From positions 1 to 64,000 of the forward strand of contig JBGVLZ010000017.1 of assembly GCA_045124505.1 (NCBI GenBank): a DNA stretch of 64,000 nucleotides. The letters run 5' to 3'. Shown here one piece after another: positions 26,853 through 35,020 of the stretch (the stretch's first letter is position 1; each line of letters begins with the position of its first letter). The position numbers and the translations under genes are program-made. The notes below the pieces were generated by a model. That model saw nothing but the letters and a program-made list of their open reading frames with translations, was not told where the DNA came from and searched no databases. This DNA is from RGIG7213 sp045124505 (GTDB lineage Bacteria > Bacillota > Clostridia > Oscillospirales > CAG-272).

Positions 26853-27766
26853 ATGATATAGCAAAAAAACTGCTTGAAGAAGTTGCCGATTTTGACGGCG
26901 AATTTAAAGGCGCATACAATATCCGTGTTGACGGAACATGCGCAGGCAGACAAAGCAGTGATAATATAGCAATAATGAATAAAGAAGACAACCCCGGTCT
27001 TGTTGTTAAGATCAAGCCGGGAACAATAAAAGAAACTGTTTCTATCCCTGCTTGTGTTACGCAGGGCGGAGTGGATGACCTTGTTTACAATGACTTTTTC
27101 GTTGGCGAAGGCTCCGACGTCGTCATTGTCGCAGGATGCGGCGTACACACAGAAACGGGTGAGGCGGCAAGACACAACGGTATACACAGATTTATTCTCG
27201 GAAAAGGCTCAAAGGTAAAGTATATCGAGAAGCATATCGGAACGGGCGAGGGCAACGGCACACGCACGATAGATCCTGTGACGGAAATTATCATGGCGGA
27301 GGATTCAACCCTTGAAATGGATACCGCACAAATAGGCGGTGTTGACAGATCAACAAGAAAAACGACCGCCGTTCTGGAAAAAGGCGCAAAGCTCCTTATA
27401 AGAGAAAGACTTTTGACAGAATATTCACAGTATGCCGAAACAGATTTTAAGGTTGAAATGAACGGCGAAGGCTCAGGCGCTGATGTTATTTCACGTTCTG
27501 TTGCAAAAGGAAATTCCCATCAGGTTTACCGTTCTGTTATTATCGGAAACGCACCGTGTACGGGACATACGGAATGTGATGCAATTATTTCGGAAAACGG
27601 CATAGTTGATGCTTCACCCGAGCTTTTTGCAAGAAATGAAGATGCCGCACTTATACACGAGGCGGCAATAGGAAAAATTGCGGGCGAGCAGATACTTAAG
27701 CTCCGCACACTCGGAATGACGGAAGAAGAGGCGCAGAATACAATTATACAAGGATTTTTAAGTTGA
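26849..27766 (+). CDS. SufB/SmsB-type iron-sulfur scaffold protein
   Basis: 305 aa member of the SufBD beta-helix family, much shorter than proteobacterial SufB (about 480-495 aa) because the N-terminal domain is missing, as in SmsB. Conserved parts are TGHTECDAIISENG, ELFARNEDAALIHEAAIGKI and the C-terminal EEEAQNTIIQGFL. The start is the ATG at 26849 inside the ATGA overlap with the ATPase gene; an in-frame upstream extension lies within the ATPase gene. It is expected to form a B2C2 complex with the preceding protein. No SufS or SufU gene is linked. Confidence 0.87.
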   Translation: MNDIAKKLLEEVADFDGEFKGAYNIRVDGTCAGRQSSDNIAIMNKEDNPGLVVKIKPGTIKETVSIPACVTQGGVDDLVYNDFFVGEGSDVVIVAGCGVHTETGEAARHNGIHRFILGKGSKVKYIEKHIGTGEGNGTRTIDPVTEIIMAEDSTLEMDTAQIGGVDRSTRKTTAVLEKGAKLLIRERLLTEYSQYAETDFKVEMNGEGSGADVISRSVAKGNSHQVYRSVIIGNAPCTGHTECDAIISENGIVDASPELFARNEDAALIHEAAIGKIAGEQILKLRTLGMTEEEAQNTIIQGFLS

Positions 27767-27785
27767 TTATTATACGGAGGGTAAA

Positions 27786-28148
27786 ATGAGAATACACGAA
27801 TCGGGTGAAATGTATCTTGAAAGTATACTCGTACTGCGTGAAAAGCAGGCAAGGGTACGCTCAATAGACATTGTAAACCAAACGGGTTACTCAAAACCGA
27901 GTATAAGCAGGGCTGTGGGGCTGTTGCGCCGTGACGGACTTATAGAGGTCGACTCTGACGGATATATAACGCTTACCGATATAGGTGAGTCGCACGCCAA
28001 AAAAATCTACGAAAGGCACAGAGTTCTGTCCGAATATCTTATCGGCATCGGTGTGAGTGAGGAAACCGCACTCAAAGACGCTTGCAAGATCGAACACGTG
28101 ATAAGCGACGAAACGCTGAGCTGTATAAAAAAGATAATACAAAAATAA
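27786..28148 (+). CDS. DtxR/MntR-family metal-responsive regulator, short form
   Basis: 120 aa winged-helix regulator. It has IHESGEMYLESILVL at the N-terminus, the recognition helix TGYSKPSISRAVGLLRRDGLI and the metal/dimer region with ERHRVLSEYL, DACKIEHVIS and a short C-terminus. It lacks the SH3-like third domain of DtxR, so it is closer to MntR in layout. It lies 19 nt after smsB behind CGGAGGG, so it is in the same operon and probably links Fe-S assembly to iron or manganese status. Confidence 0.88.
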   Translation: MRIHESGEMYLESILVLREKQARVRSIDIVNQTGYSKPSISRAVGLLRRDGLIEVDSDGYITLTDIGESHAKKIYERHRVLSEYLIGIGVSEETALKDACKIEHVISDETLSCIKKIIQK

Positions 28149-28154
28149 AAACGT

Positions 28155-28335
28155 GGGGTTGGCTCATTTAAGTAAAATATATATTACATTTGTAGAGGCG
28201 ATCATTGGTCGTCCGCTTCAAAATGTATAAATATACTAAAAGCGGGAGTGCAATGCACTCCCCTACAGAATAAATATTCAAAAAGTACACGGGGCGACTT
28301 ATTTTGGAAGTTATTTCCATAAATGAGCCGCCCCC
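28155..28335. repeat. palindromic repeat family A, copy 2 (MITE-like)
   Basis: 181 bp element inverted relative to copy 1 at 21962-22161. The same terminal repeat (GGGGTTGGCTCATTTA) is followed by a shared interior, but the central arm is short (GGAGTGCA/TGCACTCC) where copy 1 has a longer alternative arm. The two copies flank about 6 kb holding ogg, the lipoprotein and the sms operon. Confidence 0.88.
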
Positions 28336-28433
28336 ATAATTTTATTATGCTAAAATAGCACATCTGACGTACTTTTACATAATATATTACAGGAAGGAAT
28401 CATCCTTCCAAATTAAACCTTACGGAGGATCTT

Positions 28434-28526
28434 ATGAACTGCCTTTGCAATCTTTTTAATGACGACGGTGCTTGCTGGCTCATCGTGATCGCACTTATCC
28501 TTATTCTCTGTTGCTGCAACAACTGA
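28434..28526 (+). CDS. 30-residue cysteine-rich hydrophobic peptide
   Basis: A short frame with a textbook ribosome site (ACGGAGGATCTT before the ATG). The peptide starts MNCLCNLFNDDGACW, continues with an all-aliphatic stretch (about residues 16-25) and ends CCCNN, with six cysteines in all. It is bounded by a 7 bp hairpin (28392-28409) upstream and a strong terminator 13 nt downstream, so it looks like a complete small transcription unit. Similar tiny membrane peptides are found in clostridia; function unknown. Confidence 0.7.
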   Translation: MNCLCNLFNDDGACWLIVIALILILCCCNN

Positions 28527-28539
28527 TGATATAATTTAC

Positions 28540-28570
28540 AAAGGCAGGCTCAATTTTGAGCCTGCCTTTT
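28540..28570 (+). terminator. intrinsic terminator, probably bidirectional
   Basis: AAAGGCAGGCTCA and TGAGCCTGCCTTT make a 13 bp perfect stem with a 4 nt loop and T-rich flank. It ends the small-peptide unit on the plus strand and also lies 9 nt past the stop of the convergent surface-protein gene. Confidence 0.9.
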
Positions 28571-28578
28571 GAATTACA

Positions 28579-29304
28579 TTATATCCGCCTTTTCTTGCCA
28601 AGCGTTATACCCATACCAAGCATTGAAGTGAATAAGCATACACTGATAACAGTACCGATGTCTGAAGTGTTCGGATTCGTTGCAGTTCCAAGCACATCAT
28701 CTACACCGTCACCGCCCGAAATGCGCCAGCCGTTTTCGGTATATGCAAATTCAATTTTTCTTTTGACATCACCACGGTCGTACGGTAATTCGTGCAGAAA
28801 TTCAAGACATGCCGTATCACCGTCTTGTGTGATTTTTTTGTTTTTTAATTCGTCAAATGTGTCATAGCCGGCAGATGATTGTACTGCGACGCCTGTTCTT
28901 ACATATATTTCACCGTCATAATACACTATACCACCGTCTAATATTTCTGCAAAATTCTTCTCGGTGTATTCCGCCGTTAAAAAAGTGTTAAGTTTCCCCT
29001 TCCAATATTCAGGTGTTTTGTATTGTTCGGCAGGATAATAAACACCGAGATCGCGATACTTATCAACAGTATATTGACCCGGGTGTATTGAGTTCATAAC
29101 ATTTACCGCTACATCTGCGGGAACTTCGTTTGGTGCGGCAAATTCGTCAACATGCCCTTCCCAAAGTATATCTGCAATCTCTTCGAGAGACGATACCAGC
29201 TGTTCGGCATCTTCTATTGTAAATTCAGGTGCGGCAAAAGAGGGAAGAACAAGCAAAGAAACTGTCATAGAAAAACAAATGATAAACGATAATATTTTTT
29301 TCAT
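28579..29304 (-). CDS. secreted protein with sortase-like NPNTSD tail
   Basis: 241 aa protein with a signal peptide (about 1-24, ending FAAPEF), a soluble middle region with no family that I recognise, and a C-terminus with NPNTSD, a hydrophobic helix and KKRR. This tail is a variant of the NPxTGD-type sorting signal seen in related clostridia. It is probably an exported wall-attached protein of unknown function. The GGAG ribosome site and its own TTGACT-17-TATTAT promoter at 29353-29381 support the ATG at 29304. Confidence 0.78.
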   Translation of the reverse strand: MKKILSFIICFSMTVSLLVLPSFAAPEFTIEDAEQLVSSLEEIADILWEGHVDEFAAPNEVPADVAVNVMNSIHPGQYTVDKYRDLGVYYPAEQYKTPEYWKGKLNTFLTAEYTEKNFAEILDGGIVYYDGEIYVRTGVAVQSSAGYDTFDELKNKKITQDGDTACLEFLHELPYDRGDVKRKIEFAYTENGWRISGGDGVDDVLGTATNPNTSDIGTVISVCLFTSMLGMGITLGKKRRI

Positions 29305-29352
29305 AATTGTCGCTCCTTTTGATTATTTTGAAAGATAACCTTTCTTATATTT

Positions 29353-29381
29353 ATAATACCATAAAAACGGTACAAAGTCAA
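29353..29381 (-). promoter_or_regulatory. promoter of the NPNTSD surface protein gene
   Basis: TTGACT (29376-29381), 17 nt spacer, TATTAT (29353-29358), reading leftwards. The TTGACTTTGTACCGTTTTT block nearly repeats the Fic-gene promoter. Confidence 0.75.
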
Positions 29382-29467
29382 TACATTGGTGTGGTTTTTT
29401 GCGAAAATTAACATTAATTGCATCCGTAAATATAAGAAGTAATGTTTCCGCACCGGCATATTTATAC

Positions 29468-29496
29468 TTGACTTTTTTATATTTGTATGGTAGAAT
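29468..29496 (+). promoter_or_regulatory. promoter of the DegV gene
   Basis: TTGACT (29468-29473), 17 nt spacer, extended -10 TGGTAGAAT (29491-29496 for TAGAAT). Confidence 0.75.
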
Positions 29497-29545
29497 ACAA
29501 AGGACACAGCACACTGTGGTCTAAAAAATAAAAAGAGGTATAATA

Positions 29546-30436
29546 ATGGAACATAAATTTATTCTTTCGTGTGAATCAACGGTCGATATGCCTTATTCTT
29601 ATATAAGCGGCAGAGATATTTCGGTTATATTTTATACTTATATGATAGATGGGGTTGAGTATGTTGACGATATGGGACGTGATCCCGAAGCACTTGAAAA
29701 ATTTTACGGCTTTATCGCCGACGGAAAGCTCCCTACAACTTCGCAGATAAACTGCGAAAGATATTGCGAATATTTCGATGCGCTTCTTCAAAAGGGAGAT
29801 GTTCTTCATATAAATTTCGGTTCAGGTATGACGGCATCTGTAAACAACGCATATGAAGCACAGGCAAAGATGAAGGAAAAATACCCCAACAGAAAGCTCG
29901 TTGTTATCGACTCTTACTGCAGCTGCGGCGGCTACGGATTGCTTGTTGAGGATGCGGCAGACTTACGTGATGCAGGTAAAAGCTTCGAGGAGGTCGAAGC
30001 TTGGGTAAACGAATACCGCCATAAAATGCAGCATCAGTTCTTCTCAACTGACCTTACAATGTTCAGACGAGGCGGAAGAGTTTCGGGCCCTGCGGCAATG
30101 GTCGGAACACTTCTCGGCATATGCCCGATAATGAACCTCGATGCTACAGGTCATATTATCGCATACGATAAGGTAAAGGGTAAGAAAAAGGCTATAGAGA
30201 AAAATGTTGATGAGATAGTAAAGCGTGCTGAAAATACTGTTGATTACGACGGAAAGTTTTATATTTGCCATTCTCATTGCCCCGATTTGGCAGACCTTAC
30301 GGTAAAAGCTCTTGAAGAACGTATGCCGAAGCTCAAAGGCAAGATAAGAATGAGCGAGATAGGAACGATCATTGCATCTCATACAGGTGTCGGTACTGTC
30401 GCATCATTCTTCTACGGTGAGCCGAGAAATAAATAA
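29546..30436 (+). CDS. DegV family fatty-acid-binding protein
   Basis: 296 aa two-domain DegV (FakB-like) protein that would bind a fatty acid for phosphorylation by FakA. It shows the N-terminal LSCESTVDMPYSY, LPTTSQIN, the HINFGSGMTAS segment, VIDSYCSCGGYGLLV and the C-terminal GTIIASHTGVGTVASFF motif. The family length is about 280-290. AAAGAGG precedes the ATG. No fakA is nearby; the gene has its own promoter and terminator and appears to be a single unit. Confidence 0.9.
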   Translation: MEHKFILSCESTVDMPYSYISGRDISVIFYTYMIDGVEYVDDMGRDPEALEKFYGFIADGKLPTTSQINCERYCEYFDALLQKGDVLHINFGSGMTASVNNAYEAQAKMKEKYPNRKLVVIDSYCSCGGYGLLVEDAADLRDAGKSFEEVEAWVNEYRHKMQHQFFSTDLTMFRRGGRVSGPAAMVGTLLGICPIMNLDATGHIIAYDKVKGKKKAIEKNVDEIVKRAENTVDYDGKFYICHSHCPDLADLTVKALEERMPKLKGKIRMSEIGTIIASHTGVGTVASFFYGEPRNK

Positions 30437-30454
30437 CTGTATACAGTTTTTGTA

Positions 30455-30489
30455 AAAATCGACAGGGAAATACTTGCTCTGTCGATTTT
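30455..30489 (+). terminator. intrinsic terminator of the DegV gene
   Basis: AAAATCGACAG (30455-30465) pairs with CTGTCGATTTT (30479-30489); U-rich end. It lies 19 nt after the stop codon. Confidence 0.8.
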
Positions 30490-30519
30490 ATGCCACGGTC
30501 AGAAATATAATTTAACTGT

Positions 30520-30633
30520 ATGGGCGTCACGTTTCGCTTTCAGCGAAACCGGCGGTGCTGAGAAGGTGCGATTTTTTGCCATAGTGTCAGAGGCACCGCC
30601 TTAATTCACGAAGTGAATTGTGACGCCCCCCAT
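30520..30633. repeat. palindromic repeat family B, copy 1
   Basis: About 114 bp, bounded by GGGCGTCAC and GTGACGCCC. Inside each end is a small hairpin (GTTTCGC/GCGAAAC at the left, AATTCAC/GTGAATT at the right), and between them a longer stem, GGCGGTGC/GCACCGCC. The second copy at 37803-37914 keeps the ends and both small hairpins but has a different central stem. Confidence 0.85.
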
Positions 30634-30690
30634 AAAACGAACAAAGACGGGATAAATGTGCTATGAGATAAAAACGGGGAAAAGTAAATA

Positions 30691-31392
30691 ATGATTTTGA
30701 AAAAATACATAAAGAAAAGATGGGTCTTGATACTTGCGTATATTGCGTTGATAGCTTTGGCAATTGGTGTTGCCTTGGCGGTTTATGGACTCGGTATCAA
30801 TTTTTACGTAAAAAATACCACAAAGGACAGTATAATAACAGCGGAAGACGCAACCGCATTTGAGGATGTTGACTGTATCATCGTTCTCGGATGTTATGTG
30901 AAGCCCGACGGTGTTCCGAGTGACATGCTTTACGACAGAATAAAGATGGGAACGGAGCTTTATAAATCGGGTGCTTCGCCAAAGATAATAATGAGCGGTG
31001 ACCACGGACAGGATAACTACGATGAAGTATCGACGATGAAGCAGTATGCGGTTGATGAAGGTGTTCCTTCAAGTGATGTTTTCTGCGATCATGCGGGTTT
31101 TTCAACATATGAAAGTATATACCGTGCAAAAGAGATATTCGGTGCTGACAAGGTGATAATCGTCACTCAGGAGTATCATCTGCACCGTGCTTTATATGTA
31201 GCTGATGCACTTGGAATTGAAGCATACGGTGTATCGGCGGATTTAAGAACATATTTCGGTCAGATCGGCAGGGATGTGCGTGAAATACTTGCAAGAAACA
31301 AGGATTTTTTAACATCTGTATTCAAGCCTGAACCAACGTATCTTGGTGAAAGTATACCTGTAAGCGGTGACGGAGATATAACAAACGGATAA
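30691..31392 (+). CDS. SanA/YdcF-like DUF218 membrane protein
   Basis: 233 aa protein with one N-terminal membrane helix (about 10-35) and an extracytoplasmic DUF218 domain: IIVLGCYVKPDG, MSGDHGQDNYDE, TYESIYRAKEIFG and VIIVTQEYHLHRALYVA. The family includes SanA and ElyC, linked to envelope integrity in enterobacteria; in clostridia the role is not known. The ATG at 30691 has GGGGAAAAG upstream. It has a strong terminator directly after the stop. Confidence 0.87.
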   Translation: MILKKYIKKRWVLILAYIALIALAIGVALAVYGLGINFYVKNTTKDSIITAEDATAFEDVDCIIVLGCYVKPDGVPSDMLYDRIKMGTELYKSGASPKIIMSGDHGQDNYDEVSTMKQYAVDEGVPSSDVFCDHAGFSTYESIYRAKEIFGADKVIIVTQEYHLHRALYVADALGIEAYGVSADLRTYFGQIGRDVREILARNKDFLTSVFKPEPTYLGESIPVSGDGDITNG

Positions 31393-31395
31393 AAA

Positions 31396-31430
31396 AAGGC
31401 TGTTCCGTAAAACGGAACAGCCTTGATTTT
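31396..31430 (+). terminator. intrinsic terminator after the SanA-like gene
   Basis: AAGGCTGTTCCGT and ACGGAACAGCCTT form a 13 bp perfect stem with a 3 nt loop and T-rich tail; A-rich on the other side, so it can also serve the convergent gene. Confidence 0.9.
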
Positions 31431-31467
31431 TGTTTTCACATTTATATTATGGTTGTTTGCTCAGAAA

Positions 31468-32646
31468 TTATTTCTTTTTCTTAGCGATAACTACTGCTGC
31501 AACTGCAACTACTGCAACAACTGCAACTACGATACCGATGATAAGACCTGTGTTGCCGCCTTCGCTGCCACCGGTTGTACCTGTTGTATCAGCTGCGTTT
31601 GTGTTTGCTGCTGTTTCGTTGCCTGCTGCTGTTTCGCTGTCAGCGGAGGGAGCTGCCGTTTCGTCGCCTTCGTTTTCACCAGGTGTAGCTTCTGTTTCGT
31701 CGCCTGTTTCGAATGCGGACCAGTCAACATCTGTGAAGATAGCCTTAAGATCGTCAACTGTGTAGTATGTAACAGTTTCGTCGTCTGTGCTTTCGCCTTC
31801 CTTGTAGAACTTAAGTACGATATCGTAAGTTCCAACGCTCCATTCGTTTGCCTTGCTGGGTTCTGTAACTGTTCTACCTGTGTTTGTTACGCCGTCAACA
31901 GATTCCATATCAACGTATGCGATGATAGCTTCTGTGAATGCCTTTGTTCTGTCTTCGTTGTTGGGGTCGAGAACTGAGCAGAATGCACCTTCTGTATCGT
32001 AGTCGATGATATCCCAAACTCTGTCCTTAGTGGAGATAAGGCTCCAGGGAAGAACAACTTCCATGTCCCAACCGTCTTCTGTTACTGTGTAAGCACCCTT
32101 GTAACCAGCTTCTGTGATGTTTGTCTGGTTATCTGTGTTTTCTTCCCAGTTGTGCTTACGTGCGCCAACTGTACCGGAAGTGATCGTTGCAGGATCTGTA
32201 CCTTCGGGATATGTAGGATAGAAGGAGAAGAAGAGACCTGAAGCATCATCGTACATAAGACCGCAGGGATTGAAAGCGATCTGGAATCTGTCCTGCATAG
32301 CGATAGTATCTTCGCCTGCGTCGTTTGTTGTTGTGAATGTAAGTGTGCTGTCAATAACCTTTGCTGCCATGTAAAGACCGTCATCACCCCAAGAATAGAA
32401 GAACTGGATTTCTCCGGGGTAATCTGTTGACCATGTCTGCATATTTGTTCCGCACTTGAGTTTAAGGCTGTTTGTTTCATCCCATTCGGATGCATTGATT
32501 GTACCGTCAACTGTGATTGTGTCAGCACCTGCGTAAAGAACCTTAACAAGACCGATGTTAAGACTATCGGGAGCTGCGTAAGCTGCCGTAAGCAATGTTG
32601 CCATAAGCATTGTTGCAATTACGACGAAAGAAAGAACCTTTTTCAT
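31468..32646 (-). CDS. secreted CBM9/DOMON-like surface protein with lysine tail
   Basis: 392 aa protein with a signal peptide (about 1-24), a carbohydrate-binding family 9-like beta-sandwich (ITVDGTINASEWDE near residue 45 to about 275) and a low-complexity Thr/Glu/Ala-rich linker of about 60 residues. It ends in a single C-terminal helix of mostly Val/Ala/Ile with KKKK. There is no LPxTG-type motif, so it is probably held by the membrane helix. The domain type suggests glycan or cofactor binding on the outside. GGAGG precedes the ATG. A related, smaller protein lies at 33007-33936. Confidence 0.85.
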   Translation of the reverse strand: MKKVLSFVVIATMLMATLLTAAYAAPDSLNIGLVKVLYAGADTITVDGTINASEWDETNSLKLKCGTNMQTWSTDYPGEIQFFYSWGDDGLYMAAKVIDSTLTFTTTNDAGEDTIAMQDRFQIAFNPCGLMYDDASGLFFSFYPTYPEGTDPATITSGTVGARKHNWEENTDNQTNITEAGYKGAYTVTEDGWDMEVVLPWSLISTKDRVWDIIDYDTEGAFCSVLDPNNEDRTKAFTEAIIAYVDMESVDGVTNTGRTVTEPSKANEWSVGTYDIVLKFYKEGESTDDETVTYYTVDDLKAIFTDVDWSAFETGDETEATPGENEGDETAAPSADSETAAGNETAANTNAADTTGTTGGSEGGNTGLIIGIVVAVVAVVAVAAVVIAKKKK

Positions 32647-32761
32647 TATTAATCCTCCAAATTAAAAAATTAATAAATGTGAAAATGTACGGCATTAACT
32701 ATCTGTGGCTTTTTTATTAAGTTCACAGAAATACTTCAAATGCCATTATACTTGCGATAGT

Positions 32762-32791
32762 ATTATATCACAGGTAATATTATTTTGTCAA
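32762..32791 (-). promoter_or_regulatory. promoter of the CBM9-like gene at 31468
   Basis: TTGACA (32786-32791), 18 nt spacer, TATAAT (32762-32767), reading leftwards, about 115 nt before the start codon. The rest of 32647-32936 is AT-rich and holds no gene that I can support. Confidence 0.75.
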
Positions 32792-32936
32792 TATGTTAAA
32801 TTTGAATTTTTATGTTTAAGGAACTGTCTTGCGTTTATAGCGGCAATATTTTATGATTATTGTGTGAAATTATTTTAGTGTATTAATGCCGATAGGCAAA
32901 ATCAGATAAAACAACGGAAAAAGAATGATAAAAAAA

Positions 32937-32990
32937 CGGGCTTGTCCAAGGATAGATGTAATTTACGTCATCTTCCTTTGCAAACCCGTT
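32937..32990 (-). terminator. long imperfect terminator hairpin after the gene at 33007
   Basis: ACGGGTTTGC at one end pairs with the CAAGCCCGT side at the other through an interrupted stem of about 20 pairs, followed on the minus strand by a run of seven T. It closes the polA-lipoprotein-CBM9 unit. Confidence 0.75.
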
Positions 32991-33006
32991 TTGATATTTT
33001 ATGTAT

Positions 33007-33936
33007 TTATTTTTTATTTTTTTCTATAACAACGCCAATGATCACCGCAATTATGCCAACGGCAAGGATTCCCACAAAGCTGATCGTAAGAGCAGATGCA
33101 GGCGAATCGGTGTCTTCGCCGTCGATTTGTACGGTATCACTGTCAGGGGATGCCGTTTCGCTTTCGGGGATTTCAGCAGGAGCGCCGAGGTTCAACACAA
33201 CATTATATGAGTCTGTGTTGAAGTTTTCACCTATATTATCCGTACATGTTCTGTAAACGCCGCAGTACTGTGTTTCTTCATCTCCGTTAAGACGGCAGAC
33301 GGTTGCTGTGAGAAATTCACCTTCTTTATGCTCAAAATCAGCAAGGAGATTGTCGGTGAGTCTTCTGTTCACATAAACCTCGCGTGATTCGTCGCATATG
33401 TAATGCCAAGGAATAAGTGCCTCTATAGTCCAGCCCGTTTCTGTGGGCTTGTATTTTGTTACAACGTCATATGCATCAATGCCCGACATGGATTCACGGT
33501 CTATATTGTGGCGTGTGCATCTTACGTTACCGTCTTCATCTGAAGGCCAGAACATAAAGAACATACCCTGAAGCTTATCTTCCTTCGGGATTATACCGCC
33601 GGGATTGAAGGATATTTCAAAACAGTCGTTTGCGCCGTTGAAAACGGGATCGTTGTCGGTCACATCTGCAAATACATATATACCTTTGTCAGACCACAAA
33701 AGATATGTATCGATGGGAAGAATGTGTTCTTCGCTGTCCATACCCGCCCATGTGCCTGTGTTTTCTTTTGTGAGCAGTATGTTTGCGGCATATTTCCAGA
33801 TCTCCTCATCGTTTTCACCGTCTACTGTTATCTCATGATCGGTGAACGGAAGCTCAAGGTTTATTGTGTCATCCGCTGAAACATTTATCGCACAAAATAT
33901 TACAAGTGCGCATACAAAAGATATTAATTTTTTCAT
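33007..33936 (-). CDS. secreted CBM9-like surface protein
   Basis: 309 aa protein with a signal peptide (about 1-21), a CBM9/DOMON-like sandwich (HEITVDGENDEEIWKYA near residue 35, CFEISFNPGG in the middle, GWTIEALIPWHYI), a short acidic linker and a C-terminal membrane helix ending EKNKK. The layout equals that of the protein at 31468-32646, though the sequences have diverged. It lies 24 nt after the lipoprotein gene in the polA unit. The ligand is unknown. Confidence 0.83.
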   Translation of the reverse strand: MKKLISFVCALVIFCAINVSADDTINLELPFTDHEITVDGENDEEIWKYAANILLTKENTGTWAGMDSEEHILPIDTYLLWSDKGIYVFADVTDNDPVFNGANDCFEISFNPGGIIPKEDKLQGMFFMFWPSDEDGNVRCTRHNIDRESMSGIDAYDVVTKYKPTETGWTIEALIPWHYICDESREVYVNRRLTDNLLADFEHKEGEFLTATVCRLNGDEETQYCGVYRTCTDNIGENFNTDSYNVVLNLGAPAEIPESETASPDSDTVQIDGEDTDSPASALTISFVGILAVGIIAVIIGVVIEKNKK

Positions 33937-33960
33937 TTTTCAAATCCTTTTCAATCACTT

Positions 33961-34992
33961 TTATTTTTCAAATGCTACAGATTGAAGCATCTGTCTGAAC
34001 TGTTCCGATTCCCCGTCGGGAGCATCGTTTGCACAAGCATAGGTATATTCGTAAAAATAACCGTCTGCCGAATAACCTGCGGCGTAAGCACCGTAGCCTG
34101 CATTTTTGTTGTAGGTGCAGGTGAAGGGAACGAAGATATAATTTCCCTGTGAACATGTCAAAAGCTCACCTTTGGACAGCGTCAGGCCTGTTATAAGACC
34201 GCCTGAAATCTCCGTTATGTGCGCTTTTTCGATCACAAGAGCCATTTGTGCCGTTATATCGGCAAGCTTCAAAAAGGCTTTTTCGGACGGTGCGAGCTTA
34301 TATGAAGCGGTGTAATACTTTGATGTTGCCGTTATATCGGTATACGATGACGGTGCTTCCTCTTCACTGTCATCTGCAATATCGGAATTATCGGGGTCTT
34401 GCTCGGGCGACAGTTTATAGTTTGCATTTGCGGGGATCTTTACAGAAAATTTATCTTGATAAAGATATATTTTTTCACTTAACAGAGGGTTTTGCTTCGG
34501 TGTGTTTGCATACACATCAAATTCAAAGCCGAGGCTGTCGCACACATCACGGTCAGCGGTACTCTGCTTGTCAGAGTATTTGTATTCAGCCTTGAATATC
34601 ATTCTTTTTGTTGCCGATATAAGAGAATAAGACGGTGAATTACTGTCTCTGTCATCATAAATGAATGTGTTCTGATTGACGCACGTTATTTTATTTTTGT
34701 CAAAACCGCTTTGAGTTGCATACTCGTAGAAATTCTTATACTGATTGAATTTACACGAAAGAGTTATGACACGGCCGTTTTCGGGGTTCTTGAAGAAAAA
34801 GTCGCACTCATCGCTGTTTTCTTCGCTTTCAAGTGTTTCTACCTCCGAAAAGACCGCCGGGCGTGTAAAACTGAAATGATATTCGTCGTGTGTGTAGACG
34901 GCTACACCTGTTGTCTGTTTGCGCATCGAGCACGATGCAAGCGATATGACAAAGCATAAAGAAAGTAAGATACACGATATTTTTTTTAGCAT
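33961..34992 (-). CDS. lipoprotein of unknown function
   Basis: 343 aa protein with a lipobox (ISLASCS, cysteine at about residue 21) and an extracellular domain that I cannot assign. An acidic spacer (about residues 200-215) divides it into two similar-sized halves, each with YxxSYKxxFxxEYKY-like strands. The start at the ATG at 34992 places the signal peptide correctly; the longer open frame runs into the end of polA. It is 28 nt downstream of polA and probably co-transcribed with it. Confidence 0.75.
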   Translation of the reverse strand: MLKKISCILLSLCFVISLASCSMRKQTTGVAVYTHDEYHFSFTRPAVFSEVETLESEENSDECDFFFKNPENGRVITLSCKFNQYKNFYEYATQSGFDKNKITCVNQNTFIYDDRDSNSPSYSLISATKRMIFKAEYKYSDKQSTADRDVCDSLGFEFDVYANTPKQNPLLSEKIYLYQDKFSVKIPANANYKLSPEQDPDNSDIADDSEEEAPSSYTDITATSKYYTASYKLAPSEKAFLKLADITAQMALVIEKAHITEISGGLITGLTLSKGELLTCSQGNYIFVPFTCTYNKNAGYGAYAAGYSADGYFYEYTYACANDAPDGESEQFRQMLQSVAFEK

Positions 34993-35020
34993 AATAAATT
35001 CCGTTTCTCGGCTGTGCCGT

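Noticed and set aside
21962..28335. Family A repeats as a composite transposon with a transposase
   Set aside because: No transposase-like gene lies in or between the elements; the enclosed genes are ordinary chromosomal functions.
30520..30633. Family B repeat as a simple terminator of degV
   Set aside because: A proper terminator already lies at 30455-30489 and the same element recurs at 37803 with a different central stem.
31468..32646. Plus-strand cysteine-rich frames (31423-31977) and the 178-codon minus frame at 32082-32618
   Set aside because: They are shadows of the repetitive Ala/Thr/Glu coding region of the CBM9-like gene.
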